64,000 nucleotides of DNA from Brevipalpus yothersi (lineage: Eukaryota; Arthropoda; Arachnida; Trombidiformes; Tenuipalpidae), in NCBI GenBank assembly GCA_003956705.1, contig QZCP01000184.1:3336-67335 (forward strand), given 5' to 3'. The first letter of the stretch is position 1. The number at the start of each line of letters is the position of its first letter. Under the pieces are notes generated by a model that saw only the letters and a list, made by a program, of their open reading frames with translations, was not told where the DNA came from and did not search any database. Both the position numbers and the translations under genes were made by a program. This document shows positions 1 through 10,454 of the stretch, one piece after another.

Positions 1-998
1 TTGAAATCTTTTCACTTCTGCATCAACTTAGACCAAGAAATAAACAGAAAGTTATATTAGTGTATTGCTCTATTCGATGATCTATGCGTACTATTTACAA
101 CGTCACAGCATCCGGAAACTCGGAATTATGTCCTCCTTGGATATAACAAACTCAATTAAATTATAGATTTTAAATTGAAGAACTGTATCGATCAAATTTT
201 TTAGAGGTATTGGCTATGGTCTCCTTCCCTCGAACTTCAGTAATCTGATCGTAAAGCCTTTTATTTCTCCATCTGATTTGGAATTCTTTCTCTATCAAGC
301 AGTGATCACTACTTTATGAGATAAATTAGCCTCTGACTTTTGCGATTCTCCGTGAACTAAAAAAATGGAGGAAGAAATCAAACATTGTCGAGAGAAGAAA
401 TCAAACATTGTCGAGAGAAGAAAGTCACCCGGCATTTTGAAGATGCCATTGATCAATGCTATCCAACTTTATTTTATCTAACGCGTTACAGTTCTTCTTT
501 GAGAGCCCTATCTCCATGGCTGGAGATAAATTTCAAGACTCTTGCTCTTTCTAAGGAACCTTTTTCATCGTAAAATGCTTTCAGTGTGTTTGACTCTAGA
601 ACGTAAAATTTGTGATTAAGAGAGCGCACAGCTACAGCTTAGTTATTCCTTCTGGTTGCATTGAGTATTAAGAAATGGAAATTTTCGACTAGCTAAAGGT
701 TAGTTTGAATATTGTGTATTTCTTTTCGAAGTCAGACAGAACTTTTTATTGCGAAAATTTTCAATAATGAACAAGATTCAGTGAAATTGAGGCATTTGGT
801 TAATTGTTCCATTGAATGAAGTTTTCAAGGTGTTCTATTGTTCTAATATAATGATCTAGTCACTATCGATTAATGTTTCGAAAGAGAGACACTATTAGTG
901 AATGAGGGCTATACAGTACTACAGTGATTACTGAATTGGTGAAAAATATCACAACAGTCATTTTCTTAAACAGTAGTTGAAAGAGTTTCTCCACCAAC
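1..998. other. Gene-less flank upstream of IR-like array
   Basis: No supported gene. The short open stretch at 385-573 has no recognisable domain and contains a local tandem duplication. In the frame of the first receptor gene there is a TGA six codons before its ATG, so the coding region does not extend directly upstream. Presumably intergenic plus the 5' UTR of the first receptor gene. Confidence 0.6.
371..423. repeat. 23-nt tandem duplication
   Basis: A 23-nt unit beginning gaagaaatcaaac occurs at 371-393 and again at 394-416, followed by a partial third copy (417-423). It looks like a recent local slippage duplication in noncoding DNA. Confidence 0.85.
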
Positions 999-2186
999 AT
1001 GAGTTTGAGGATTGCTTATCCAACTAATGATATTATTCATATATCAAACGGTAAATTTACAGGCACCATTGGAGAATATGCGAACCAGAATATGTATTTT
1101 CCATTGAACTTTACTGCTGTTGATCTCATGTCGTTGAAAGGCTCTATCGAGGAGAAACTCAAAAAAGATGCCGATTTCATCCACAATCTTTCATTTTTGA
1201 GCCAACTTCCAGTCAACATAACAACTGGTCCAGTATACAATCACCTTCGTTGTTTTTTACTTGGAAAAAATCTTGTCCAAACTAAAGTATATCAAGGTAG
1301 ATTCCAAGACTCATTGGGAACAATTGACCATTTATCGAAAATTTCGTTCAGTCTATATTTTGTTCTATTGGTTTTATGTCTTGGAATACTCAACAATATG
1401 AGTTTTGGGAACTGTCTCTGGTCAATGGTTTCATTGGTTCTGAAAAACTATTCCTTTCAAGCTCACCGAAAGAAGTCGATAATCATTTCGGTAACCGTGC
1501 TCTTTGTCTGTTTAAGTCAAATACTTTTTGGCTGTCTCATACAAACAAACTGTCTCATTCGATCAGAAGGTATTCAAGTTGATTCTTATGATGATATCAT
1601 TAGACACAATTTAACATTCCACTTGGCTCCAACTGGCTTATGTGAAACCTTCTTCAATGTATCGAGTGCCGTTGTGCAAGCTGACCTTAAAAAACATAAT
1701 CAAGACCCATGTTCCACCGACCTATCACCTGGGAAATGGCTTCGCGAGAAGGCAACTCATTTTCTCTTGATCGAGGAGCCTGCTGCTGCAACCGCTATAG
1801 AATGGGCTTGTCTTTCCGATGGTAAAACTTATGGACAATTATGTATGTCTAAGAAACCGATTATTCAGATTCCAGGCAGCCAGTTTATTCACAAGAGACT
1901 ATCGAAAAAGAAACGCAAGAAACTCGTCCAATGGGGCTATGCTTCCATTGAAATGGGATTCACACATAGAGAAACGGCAGCTGCTGTAGGATCTATCCAG
2001 TATTCTTTGAAAGCGAAAGCAAGTCCAGATTGTACTACAATTGCGAAAACTGACGATCAAGTTTTTCCATTGGGAATGAATTTTTTTAAGGATGTTCTCC
2101 AACTTTATATCTTGGTGTGCTATTTTGCATTGCTTGTTTTTGTTTTCTTGAAAACAAGGGAAATTTTACAAAGGAAATGTATATGA
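999..2186 (+). CDS. Divergent ionotropic receptor-like channel 1
   Basis: Intronless 395-residue protein, most divergent member of the local family. Its layout matches the iGluR/IR channel core. An S1-like half-lobe (about 1-115) starts directly at the Met with the MSLRIAYP motif. TM1 follows at about 116-135, then a short pore segment with a W (CLWSM), TM2 (about 160-185) ending GCLIQTN, and S2 opening with the DSYDDII motif, the counterpart of the eDL motif after TM2 in IRs. S2 carries the family signature GYASIEMGF, and a C-terminal TM3 lies at about 365-385. An N-glycosylation sequon (NIT) in S1 fits an extracellular position. There is no signal peptide or N-terminal domain. Probable role, by family: ligand-gated cation channel or chemosensory subunit at the plasma membrane. 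The ligand is unknown and no canonical glutamate-binding residue set is evident. Start chosen by alignment to paralogues; a TGA lies six codons upstream in frame. Confidence 0.82.
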   Translation: MSLRIAYPTNDIIHISNGKFTGTIGEYANQNMYFPLNFTAVDLMSLKGSIEEKLKKDADFIHNLSFLSQLPVNITTGPVYNHLRCFLLGKNLVQTKVYQGRFQDSLGTIDHLSKISFSLYFVLLVLCLGILNNMSFGNCLWSMVSLVLKNYSFQAHRKKSIIISVTVLFVCLSQILFGCLIQTNCLIRSEGIQVDSYDDIIRHNLTFHLAPTGLCETFFNVSSAVVQADLKKHNQDPCSTDLSPGKWLREKATHFLLIEEPAAATAIEWACLSDGKTYGQLCMSKKPIIQIPGSQFIHKRLSKKKRKKLVQWGYASIEMGFTHRETAAAVGSIQYSLKAKASPDCTTIAKTDDQVFPLGMNFFKDVLQLYILVCYFALLVFVFLKTREILQRKCI

Positions 2187-2464
2187 TGGATCAAAAATGG
2201 CTTTCGACAATATCCAACTATTTCAAGCAACCATCTTCAGCTTAAAACAAGATAATGGTAAAAATGATAAGCAAACCATTGTTATGGTCGAATTTCACAC
2301 ACAACATGTACAGTTCGATTCAACGTTTGATCACATGCAATTCATACATACAAGAGCTAATCCAGCAATTCACTTAAAAATGTCACCAAAGCGGCAACGT
2401 TAAATGATTCAACTTAAATCATCTTTGATGTTTTTGATGAGTGAAAATTTCCTCAATGAGGAGA

Positions 2465-3347
2465 TTTAACATCAATCTGTGGGAGTGGATCCTGTGTCTA
2501 GATATATTTCGTAGTGCTGATGTGTTTGCTGGTATTTTATATCAGGGTCTTTGATAGATACAGTTTGTTGTGAATTACTTGTAATTACTTTAATTGTATT
2601 TGGATTTTAAATGGGATGTTTATCCATGGTTGTTCAGACCCGATGTTGTCCAAATTTTTTCAAGAGACAATCCTTGCAGCAATCGTTTTCTTTGCTTTTT
2701 TTACCCAAATGCTTTTCAGCTGTCTGTTTCAAACTGATCCTATCAGTCGACCCGATGGCGCCAGGCTGGAAACCTATGATGATATTATCGAGCACGATTC
2801 GACTCTGTTCACATAAAGCAGGAATGTGAAATTCATTTCCAGAATTCAAGAGGACCGTCTAGAAAAGGTTTGAAGGATCGCTTAGCTAATTCAGATGATG
2901 AGATTAGCTTCGAGGATGGGAAACGAAAATATTCAGAACTTGTCCGTCTCTTTTGACGAATATAACGCTGCTACCGAACTGAGCTGTATTTTGGACGGGA
3001 AGCTTCATAGACAACTGATCAAGTCCTCAAAACCTGTGATAGATAGGCCACAAATACAGTTCATTCACAGAAATCTTGACAAAAAGAAACGTAAAGAGAT
3101 TGCAAAGTGTGGTTATGCTCCGTTTGAAATGGGTTTCAATGAACAAGAGTTGAAGAGTCGTGGTGAAATTATTCGGGATGCTTCCAATGAAAAAGCTAGC
3201 ACCGACTGTACAACGATATCGAAAATGGGAACTGGGTTTGCTGCTGTGAATATGAAATTTTTTGCTAGTGTCTTACGAGTCCTCATTCTTTTCCTTGCAT
3301 ATTTGATTCTCATCTCGAGAACCTTTTTAGTGATCATCGGTAAATGA
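2465..3347 (+). pseudogene. 5'-truncated, frameshifted IR-like pseudogene
   Basis: Homology to the next gene downstream (4816-6033) begins abruptly near 2465, in the segment just before TM1, so the S1 half is missing. TM1 and the pore region carry stops. TM2 plus the start of S2 are readable at about 2616-2816, including GARLETYDDII. The frame then breaks near 2815, where a small deletion relative to the paralogue creates a TAA. S2 and TM3 are readable again at 2895-3347 (QFIHRNLDKKKRKEI, GYAPFEMGF). Truncation plus at least one frameshift make it a decayed copy from a tandem duplication; its closest relative in the window is the gene at 4816. Confidence 0.87.
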
Positions 3348-4815
3348 TCTTTTCTTTCTACAAGAAAATGTTAAAATTTAGCTCATCAACAATTCTATAA
3401 TCTATAATCTTTGAAAGCGAGTCTAGGATGTACTGCAAATAACAGAATAAAAAAATCAAGTTCTGGAGCTTCGTAACTCGATTTGCATTGATGATACTTG
3501 ATGGCAAGGAAAATCGTTCAGACATGATGATATAAAATTGGCTCAACCGCATCCAAATCTTCACGGAAATGAGCTCCAAATAGAGGCTTAGTATGACCTT
3601 TTTAATCACATCATATCAGAACACGAGATGGTGAGTGGTATATGGTGGGATGTAGCAAGGTATACAACATCGTCAGTTGATTGGTGGTGGTGCAAGAGTG
3701 TGTCTAATAGCCACTATCCAAATCATATTATGGGGCATTGGTCTTCATGAAATAATTATGCTCTATTTTTGAAGCGGTTAACAGAGAGTCTCCATCTGAT
3801 CAAGAATTTTCTACCAACTAAGCATGGCATACTCTAGCCTCTAATTTCCTAACTTCTTGATAAACTCATCCGTTAATTGTTATTTGAAAAGATAAAGAGG
3901 AAAACTAAACACTGAGAGGAAGTTCTGGTCAATAATTGGTTCTAAGTAATCACTCAGAATGGATTATTATCATTATTTCAATACCTCCAGGCTATTTTCC
4001 ACTTTCCTACTTTCGATCGAATACTTGCTAAAAATCCTAATGAGATAAGTTAGAGACTCAAGAAACACACACTTATTCACACTTTCTGGAGTTTTTCAGA
4101 AGTTTATTTCTTTGGCCAATCTTATTTTAAGCCTATCTGAGCTAGAATTCAATGCTCTCCCTGAAAAATCTTCTATTGTTCTTTGACTATTTCAAGAGGG
4201 TTTGACACTCAATAAAGGTTGGAAAAGAGTTATCAGAAAAAATCAGATGACTAGCTCAGTTCCAACTTATCACCGTTTCGAAAGAAGGTCTAGTAAAACT
4301 GAGCATCTGAGGAAGTTCAATCTCATCGACTCCATGTATGGAAATCGATTTCAGTATTGTCAACACTTTCATCTTCAACACGTATCTATCGACAATATTT
4401 TAATTTTCTACCTTTGTTTGAAAAATTGGATAATTATTAAACCATCCACAAGTTTTCGTTAATGATCCTCTCTCAAGTGAAATTTTTAATGGCTTCAAAA
4501 ATTAATCCATTCTTCATATTGTTCTACACAATAATATAAATAGTTGCAGCAATTTGACTAATTTCTTCTTTTTCTATCAACTATTTGGAGGAGAATACTG
4601 TCGAAAAACAACTTCTTGAATGGAGAAATAACACCTCTGCTATTGGTGAAAGCGATCTCGAAGAGTATCCGCATAGTACACTCTCAATATCAAATCTGGA
4701 GACAACTATCAAGTTGATCACAACACGAGAGTTTATGAAAAAACTTTACAATTATTAGGCCAGAAAGTACGAAAAATTTCTCTGTTTAAGCAATACGTCC
4801 AAGAAATATCTAGAA
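3348..4815. other. Intergenic spacer with an in-frame open stretch before the next receptor
   Basis: No recognised gene. From about 4552 to 4755 there is a stop-free stretch of roughly 68 codons in exactly the frame of the receptor ATG at 4816, closed by a single TAG at 4756-4758 and then open again to the ATG. It may be a remnant of a lost N-terminal region or chance. The rest (3348-4550) shows only short, unconvincing reading frames on both strands. Confidence 0.5.
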
Positions 4816-6033
4816 ATGAGTGTGACACTTGCTTTTCCATCAATTGAAGGCCTAACCATCTCAGACGGAAAATTTAAAGGGGTTTTTGCTAATTATATCT
4901 ACAAAAATTTCTATTCCCCTCGCAATTTTACCGTGAAAGATTATAAAAGCTTGAATGGCTCGATTGAAGAAATACTGCGAGATCAAGTAGATGTCATTCC
5001 TACTCTATCAGGGTTACCTGATCTACCTCCCAATATCACTACAGGACCAGTGTTCAATCACCTTCGATGTTTCCTGGTTGGCAAAAATTTTCTCACTGAA
5101 AAGATTCAACATCAATCAGTGGAAGATACTCTAACACAAGTGGATTCAAGAACAAGAATATACTTTGGATTGCTGGTAGCTGTTCTGGGGTGCTACATCA
5201 GGGTCTTCGGTGGATACAGTCTGATGAGAATCATTTGGTTTTTCATTGAGATGTTTCTCCAAGGTTGCTCAAGTCCACTATTGGCAAAATTTTCACGAAA
5301 AATGATCATTGCAACATTCATTCTTTTCGTCTTTCTGATCCAAATTTTTCTCGGTTGTCTCATTCAAACAAATCGCTTGAGCAAACCCGATGGTTTCAGA
5401 GTGGAAACCTATGATGATATTGTTCGACACAATTTGACTTTGGTATCATGGAAGCAAGAGTGTGAGACACATTTTCAAAACTCACGTGAAGCATCAAGAG
5501 GAGATCTGAAGGATCATCTCTACCATTCTGATGGTGAAATGAGTGTTCAAGATTTAAATCATATTAATGAGATAGTTTTTCTTTATGAAGAATTCAATGC
5601 AGCAGCTGCAATCGAAGTTAGCTGTATTTTAGACGGAAAACTATATGGACAATTTGTTAAGTCCTCAAAACCTGTGATAGAAAGCCACCAAACGCAGTTT
5701 ATTCACAAGAATCTCGATAAAAAGAAACGTAAAGAGATCACAAGGTATGGCTATGCTTCGCTTGGAATGGGTTTTAATAAGCGAGAGTTGAAGTTTCGTG
5801 TTGGAATCGTTCAAGATGCTCTCAATGAAAAAGCAAGAGCAGATTGTACCACAGTATCAAAATTGGAAACTGGTGTCACTGCTCTGGATATGAGGTTCCT
5901 TGATGGTATCATGAGGTTTTATCTTCTCACAACTTTTCTGGCGATTTTAATTTTTATCTTGATAAATTTGGTATCATCAGGGAGGTCCATTTCTATCTTC
6001 TTCTCTCGTTGCTTGAATCGAACTCAAGATTAA
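4816..6033 (+). CDS. Divergent ionotropic receptor-like channel 2
   Basis: Intronless 405-residue IR-like channel core. S1 (about 1-115) opens with MSVTLAFPS and has an NIT sequon before TGPVFNHLRC. TM1 lies at about 117-135 and a W-containing pore segment follows. TM2 (about 165-188) ends LGCLIQTNR. S2 starts with RVETYDDIV and contains a conserved Cys pair around CETHF and ADCTT plus the GYASLGMGF signature. TM3 lies at about 365-390, and a short cytosolic tail rich in S and R follows. No signal peptide is visible. It is the likely parent or sister of the pseudogene at 2465-3347. Family knowledge suggests a plasma-membrane chemosensory channel subunit; ligand and ion selectivity cannot be read from sequence. 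An in-frame open stretch lies upstream behind one TAG. Confidence 0.85.
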   Translation: MSVTLAFPSIEGLTISDGKFKGVFANYIYKNFYSPRNFTVKDYKSLNGSIEEILRDQVDVIPTLSGLPDLPPNITTGPVFNHLRCFLVGKNFLTEKIQHQSVEDTLTQVDSRTRIYFGLLVAVLGCYIRVFGGYSLMRIIWFFIEMFLQGCSSPLLAKFSRKMIIATFILFVFLIQIFLGCLIQTNRLSKPDGFRVETYDDIVRHNLTLVSWKQECETHFQNSREASRGDLKDHLYHSDGEMSVQDLNHINEIVFLYEEFNAAAAIEVSCILDGKLYGQFVKSSKPVIESHQTQFIHKNLDKKKRKEITRYGYASLGMGFNKRELKFRVGIVQDALNEKARADCTTVSKLETGVTALDMRFLDGIMRFYLLTTFLAILIFILINLVSSGRSISIFFSRCLNRTQD

Positions 6034-6103
6034 AATGTCAGTAAGAAATGAAAGTTTTTATTAAGAAGATTGATACTAGGCTTGCATTTAAAATCTTTCA
6101 ATC

Positions 6104-6109
6104 AATAAA
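6104..6109 (+). terminator. Putative polyadenylation signal AATAAA
   Basis: Canonical hexamer about 70 nt after the stop of the receptor gene ending at 6033, a normal position for a short 3' UTR. Confidence 0.55.
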
Positions 6110-6292
6110 GAACCAATGGAAAAATCGAGATAAGATAATGAGTCCGCTGGTTTCATTCCATCAAGCTTTCATCAAAAATTGTTTATTCTCCCATCTCAAA
6201 AAGCCATAAGCTGTATTGATAGATATGAAGGTTTACACCTAGGTGTATTTATTTAACAGACTTCAGCAAAAAATGCTCGGCTAATGCTCAAT

Positions 6293-6408
6293 AAAGGATA
6301 GAAGCCTTTTCGGCCCCAGCTCGAGATGATCAGCATTTTGCATGTTATTTGCAATGAGATGAAATGCAGATCATCTCAAGCTGGGGCCATTTTTGGCTAC
6401 TATTCTTT
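6293..6408. repeat. Long imperfect inverted repeat (hairpin)
   Basis: The left arm (6293-6338) and right arm (6362-6408) are near-perfect reverse complements. A 27-nt core (left starts ggccccagct, right ends agctggggcc) has two mismatches. An outer 14-nt segment pairs with one G-U-type position and one mismatch, across a 5 x 6 nt internal loop. The terminal loop is about 23 nt. RNA from either strand would fold into a strong stem of about 46 positions. It could be a microRNA or hairpin-siRNA precursor, or the remains of a small inverted-repeat transposon. No second copy was noticed in the window. Confidence 0.8.
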
Positions 6409-7027
6409 GACTAGAATTACTCTCTCTACGCCTTAATTTGAGATAGCTGAGTTATGAGGTTCCTAAACCATGAAAAACTTGTGAGATTGGGCTTGTATGA
6501 ATTCATCCCTAAGCTTTTCTTTCAATCCACATTCAGGCTATGAATACATTCGATTCAAGGATTGTCAGCTTTCTCAACTTATTCTCAAGCTTTTTATTAT
6601 CGTTCCCAATGATGTAGTCAATATTGATTTGACAAAACAACATCGTAATTCAGTTAATTTTGAAATAGATTAACTATTGATTATTTTTGAGCCATCGTTT
6701 TTCGTCATCCAGCCTTTGTTGAGAAAATTGCTTGATATAATTCCTGAAAAAACTAAAATCAATGGCTGAAATAATTTGCAAGAAGATTGAGAAAGCAACT
6801 AAGAATCAATAACGATCACACACTACTCTAATCGCTACTTATTGATGACAATTTCTTCATCATTTTATGCCACCTTGGAATATCTCGGAAATTATGGATA
6901 TTTGAGCATTCGAGCATTCGAGTTTTTTCACCACTAAAGATTGAAGTCTACTTCTGAACATTTTTCAAGTTCTTGATTGTCTGGCAAAAAAACTCTTAGA
7001 ATACATTCATTCTCATTATTATTCATT

Positions 7028-8212
7028 ATGAGCCTGACCATCGCTTTTCCATCCAATGAGGGTCTAACAATTTCAAATGGAAAGTTTCAAGGTGTTTTTG
7101 CGGATTATCTTTACAAAAAATTTTATCTACCCCGTAACTTTATCGTCAAGGATCTCAGAAGTTTGAATGGCTCTGTTGAAGAAATTCTAAGAGATGAAGT
7201 GGACTTCATCTACACCCTATCAACCCTTCCTGAACTTCCTCCCAACGTAACGAGTGGGCCAGTGTTTCGATATCTTCGTTGCTATCTGGTTGGAAAGAAC
7301 CTTGTCCATTGGAAGATTCAGCATAATCAAGTGCAAGATACTCTGACTCAAGTGGACCTGATTTCGAAGCTATATTTTGGCATTCTTTTGAGCTTGTTTG
7401 CGCTATTACTTGGAATTTTGTGCAAATTCAATCTAACGAGAGCCCTTTGGTCAATGATTGCGCTGGCCATGAAGAATTTCTCTGGTTACTCGATCAAAGC
7501 ATATACTCAAAAGCCTCTTTTAGCCACGATTATTACCTTTATATTATTTTCTCAGATTATTTTCGGCTGCTTGATTCAGACGAACCGTTTCAGTAAACCT
7601 GATGGTGTTAGAGTTGAAAATTATGATGATATAATTCGAAACAATTTTTCTTTCAGTTTCAATGAACAAGGGCAATGTGAAACCTTTTTTCAAGCGTCCT
7701 CTGAAGCATCACGAAATGATCTCAAACAACATCTGTACAATCGAAGTAGACCTTCCGGTCTTGAAGAATGGCTACGTGGATATTCCGAATTTTTCGCTGT
7801 GATGGAAGATTACATTGGAGCAACTGCAATCGAATCAGCGTGCATTATAGGAGCAGATAAATATGGTCAGCTCGTCCACTCTTCTAAGCCCGTCATAAAG
7901 TACCCACAGTCTGGGTTTGCTAACAAAAATCTTTCGAAAGATAAACAAAAAGAGCTGATAAAATTAGGATATGCTTCTCTGGAGATGGGATTCAATCAAC
8001 GAGAAAAGGCATTCTCAGTTGGAATCATTCAAAATTCTCTGAGAGCTAAAGCTAGCCCATCATGTACCACTGTTTCAAATCCGAATATTGAAGTAGCCGC
8101 ACTTGGAGTGGGTTTCTACTCGGGAATCCTGAAACTTTATTTTCTCATTAATTTTATCGCCAGTTTAGTGTTTATAGGTCGTAAGATATCTGTTACTATT
8201 CAACAAACCTGA
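7028..8212 (+). CDS. Divergent ionotropic receptor-like channel 3
   Basis: Intronless, 394 residues. S1 runs about 1-113 (MSLTIAFPS, GKFQGVFADYL, NVT sequon at 73, RYLRCYLVGKN). TM1 is about 114-132, the pore segment ALWSMIALAM about 139-148, and TM2 about 163-184 (ending FGCLIQTNR). S2 opens GVRVENYDDII and contains GYASLEMGFNQRE. TM3 lies near the C-terminus (LKLYFLINFIASLVFI). The order and the motif after TM2 match IR/iGluR channels. There is no signal peptide, so the extracellular N-terminus implied by the conserved sequon would need N-out insertion through TM1. The ATG at 7028 aligns with the other paralogues; the open frame upstream to 6977 lacks an ATG. The final A of the TGA stop is the first A of an AATAAA hexamer. 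Confidence 0.86.
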   Translation: MSLTIAFPSNEGLTISNGKFQGVFADYLYKKFYLPRNFIVKDLRSLNGSVEEILRDEVDFIYTLSTLPELPPNVTSGPVFRYLRCYLVGKNLVHWKIQHNQVQDTLTQVDLISKLYFGILLSLFALLLGILCKFNLTRALWSMIALAMKNFSGYSIKAYTQKPLLATIITFILFSQIIFGCLIQTNRFSKPDGVRVENYDDIIRNNFSFSFNEQGQCETFFQASSEASRNDLKQHLYNRSRPSGLEEWLRGYSEFFAVMEDYIGATAIESACIIGADKYGQLVHSSKPVIKYPQSGFANKNLSKDKQKELIKLGYASLEMGFNQREKAFSVGIIQNSLRAKASPSCTTVSNPNIEVAALGVGFYSGILKLYFLINFIASLVFIGRKISVTIQQT

Positions 8213-8217
8213 ATAAA
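8212..8217 (+). terminator. Putative polyadenylation signal overlapping the stop codon
   Basis: AATAAA begins at the last base of the TGA stop of the receptor gene. If used, cleavage about 15-25 nt later would leave a 3' UTR of only a few tens of nucleotides. Confidence 0.45.
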
Positions 8218-9233
8218 GTTTCTCTTCTTGCTTTATTCTAGTATTCAAAGGGAAGAGTGAGAAAAGACTCTAAAAATTGATACAAATAAATAGAAATGTC
8301 GTAAGGGTCTGATTATTACCTTTGTTGTAATTCAATTCGGGCATATGAAAGATTTACCATTTCCTCCAGAGTTTCATGCTGAAATGAGATAGCAAATTTC
8401 AACCCATAGATTTTGTTTTATCATAGAATCTCTATTCTTATTGTATTTATTGAGAAAGCACCCTCATCTTGAATCAACAATGATTAATCATTAACAATGA
8501 TTCTCTCACTTTGAAAATTTTATGAGTGTAAACACACTAATCCTTTTCAGTCCATGGACTGATATTCCATTACATTACATTCAGTATTTTTCTGATAGCA
8601 CCATGAATCTAGAGATTCAGAGACAATAGCCTTTATGGATTCTCTTGAGACATACATAAATGTAGAAATATTGGACCACTTATTTTTTACTTTATGAAGC
8701 TCTTGCAGAATTTTCTCCAAAGAGCTCAACCCTTAGAAAAATTATTGCTCTCAGGAAAATTTCCTTTGGAGCCCAAACCTTAATACCTACAATGAATTGG
8801 AAATAGTTAGGCAGTTTAATTAGGTATGGTGTCATTTGAGGAACAATGGAAGGCATTACAGAGATAAATCTATTCTATAGCAATTGAACAATTAAATTTT
8901 GAATAATACTATTGTTTAACTCTGGAGCTCTTTAACAAGACCTTTATTCCATACTATTTTCTAGTCCAGTAATTTAGCATGTTTTTTATCTGATAACAAA
9001 TTCGATCAATTTCTTTTTTTGAAAGGCTTCATTTCATTGCTTCTTAAACTCTCGCTAAGAAATAATAGAAAAGAACTCAATAGTCCAATATGTTACTCAG
9101 TTTTTATCTAACAAACTATTCATGAATTTAAGGTACGGGAGAGAATAGATTCCACGATTCCATGCTACCATGAACTTTTATGAAATCGTTCAGATCATTG
9201 TGAAAAAATAAGGATGAGGTATCTTCATTGATC
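8213..9233. other. Intergenic spacer
   Basis: No gene or clear repeat seen. AT-rich, with only short reading frames lacking known motifs. In-frame stops (for example TGA twelve codons before the next ATG) show the following gene does not extend upstream as a simple open frame. Confidence 0.6.
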
Positions 9234-10454
9234 ATGGACATGAAGGTTGCTTTTCCATCTGTCGATGGCCTTGCTATTTCTAATGGTAAACTTCAGGGTG
9301 TATATGCGAATTACATATACAAGAACTTCTATTTCCCTTCAGATCTTTGGTTTGAAGATCTCAATAGATTAAATGGCTCGATAGAAAAAATTCTCCGAGA
9401 AGATGTAGACTTCATTTATACCTTGTCAAGTTTACCTGAGTTACCTATCAACATCACAATTGGGCCTGGATTCAATATTCTTCGATGCTATCTATTTGGT
9501 AAAAACTTTTTGCACGAGAAAATTCGACACCAATCGGTAAAAGATACTCTATCTCAAGTGGATTCGTCATCAAAAATTTATTTTGGATTATTCTTCTGCT
9601 TATTAATCGTATGTTTGAAGGCTCTTAACACCAAACTTGATCTAGTTAAAGTTAGTTGGTCAATGTTTGCAATGGTTCTGAGAAATTATTCAAGTTCCCT
9701 GGTTGTCAATTCTTCCAGAAAATTAATTCTTACAATAGTCATTCTTTTTGTGTTTTTCACTCAAATTTTTCTCGGCTGCTTGATTCAAACAAACCGTTTC
9801 AGTCAGCTTGATGGTTTCAGAGTGGAAAATTATGATGACATAATCAAGCACAACTTAATTATGAGCATATCACCCATTGGACAATGCGAAAATTTTTTCA
9901 AGAATTCTTGGGCATCATCAAGACCAGATCTTGCTCAGCATATGTCTCATCAAGAGCGATCAACACTCAGTCAATGGGTAAGAGGAAATGATAAATTTTC
10001 CGTCATTGAAGATTATATTGGAGCTATTGCAATCGAAGCAGCATGTATTACTGAGGGAACAAAATATGGACAACTCGTGAGTTCCTCTAAGCCTGTTATA
10101 GAGCATTTATCAAGCCAGTTCATCCACCGAAGACTTACCAAGAAGAAACGCAAGAGGCTCATAAAATGGGGGTATGCTTCACTTGAAATGGGATTCAATC
10201 AGCGAGAGAAATTGGTCTCTGTGGGAATAATCCAGAGTTCCCTTAGAACAAGAGCCAGCCCAACGTGTACTACGATACAGAGGACACAGATTCAAGTTGC
10301 AGCTCTTGGTGTTATATTCTTCTTTGAAGCTCTCAAATGTTACTTCTTGATAAATTTTCTGGCATCGTTGATTGTTATTTATCTAAATCTTAGATTATTG
10401 AATAGGAAATTATTCAACTCTTGTCTTCACCCCCTTTCCAATGTTGGTTGTTAG
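9234..10454 (+). CDS. Divergent ionotropic receptor-like channel 4
   Basis: Intronless, 406 residues. S1 begins MDMKVAFPS with GKLQGVYANYIY and an NIT sequon before GPGFNILRCYLFGKN. TM1 is about 117-137; a pore segment with SWSMFAMVL follows. TM2 ends FLGCLIQTNRF. S2 opens FRVENYDDII and contains GYASLEMGFNQREK. TM3 (CYFLINFLASLIVIYL) is followed by a Leu/Arg-rich tail. Closest in sequence to channels 3 and 5. There are two candidate starts, 9234 and 9240; 9234 is preferred because paralogues have the same number of residues before the conserved A-F-P. Predicted membrane channel subunit of the IR class; no ligand inferred. Confidence 0.85.
   Translation: MDMKVAFPSVDGLAISNGKLQGVYANYIYKNFYFPSDLWFEDLNRLNGSIEKILREDVDFIYTLSSLPELPINITIGPGFNILRCYLFGKNFLHEKIRHQSVKDTLSQVDSSSKIYFGLFFCLLIVCLKALNTKLDLVKVSWSMFAMVLRNYSSSLVVNSSRKLILTIVILFVFFTQIFLGCLIQTNRFSQLDGFRVENYDDIIKHNLIMSISPIGQCENFFKNSWASSRPDLAQHMSHQERSTLSQWVRGNDKFSVIEDYIGAIAIEAACITEGTKYGQLVSSSKPVIEHLSSQFIHRRLTKKKRKRLIKWGYASLEMGFNQREKLVSVGIIQSSLRTRASPTCTTIQRTQIQVAALGVIFFFEALKCYFLINFLASLIVIYLNLRLLNRKLFNSCLHPLSNVGC

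Larger units (their letters stand above)
6034..7027. other. Intergenic spacer with polyA signal and inverted repeat
   Basis: Contains the AATAAA of the preceding gene and the hairpin listed separately. Otherwise no coding signal; reading frames are short. In the frame of the next gene, a TGA lies 18 codons before the chosen ATG. Confidence 0.6.

Noticed and set aside
3358..3609. 83-codon minus-strand ORF after the pseudogene
   Set aside because: No motif, hydrophobic only by AT-rich composition, no splice partners.
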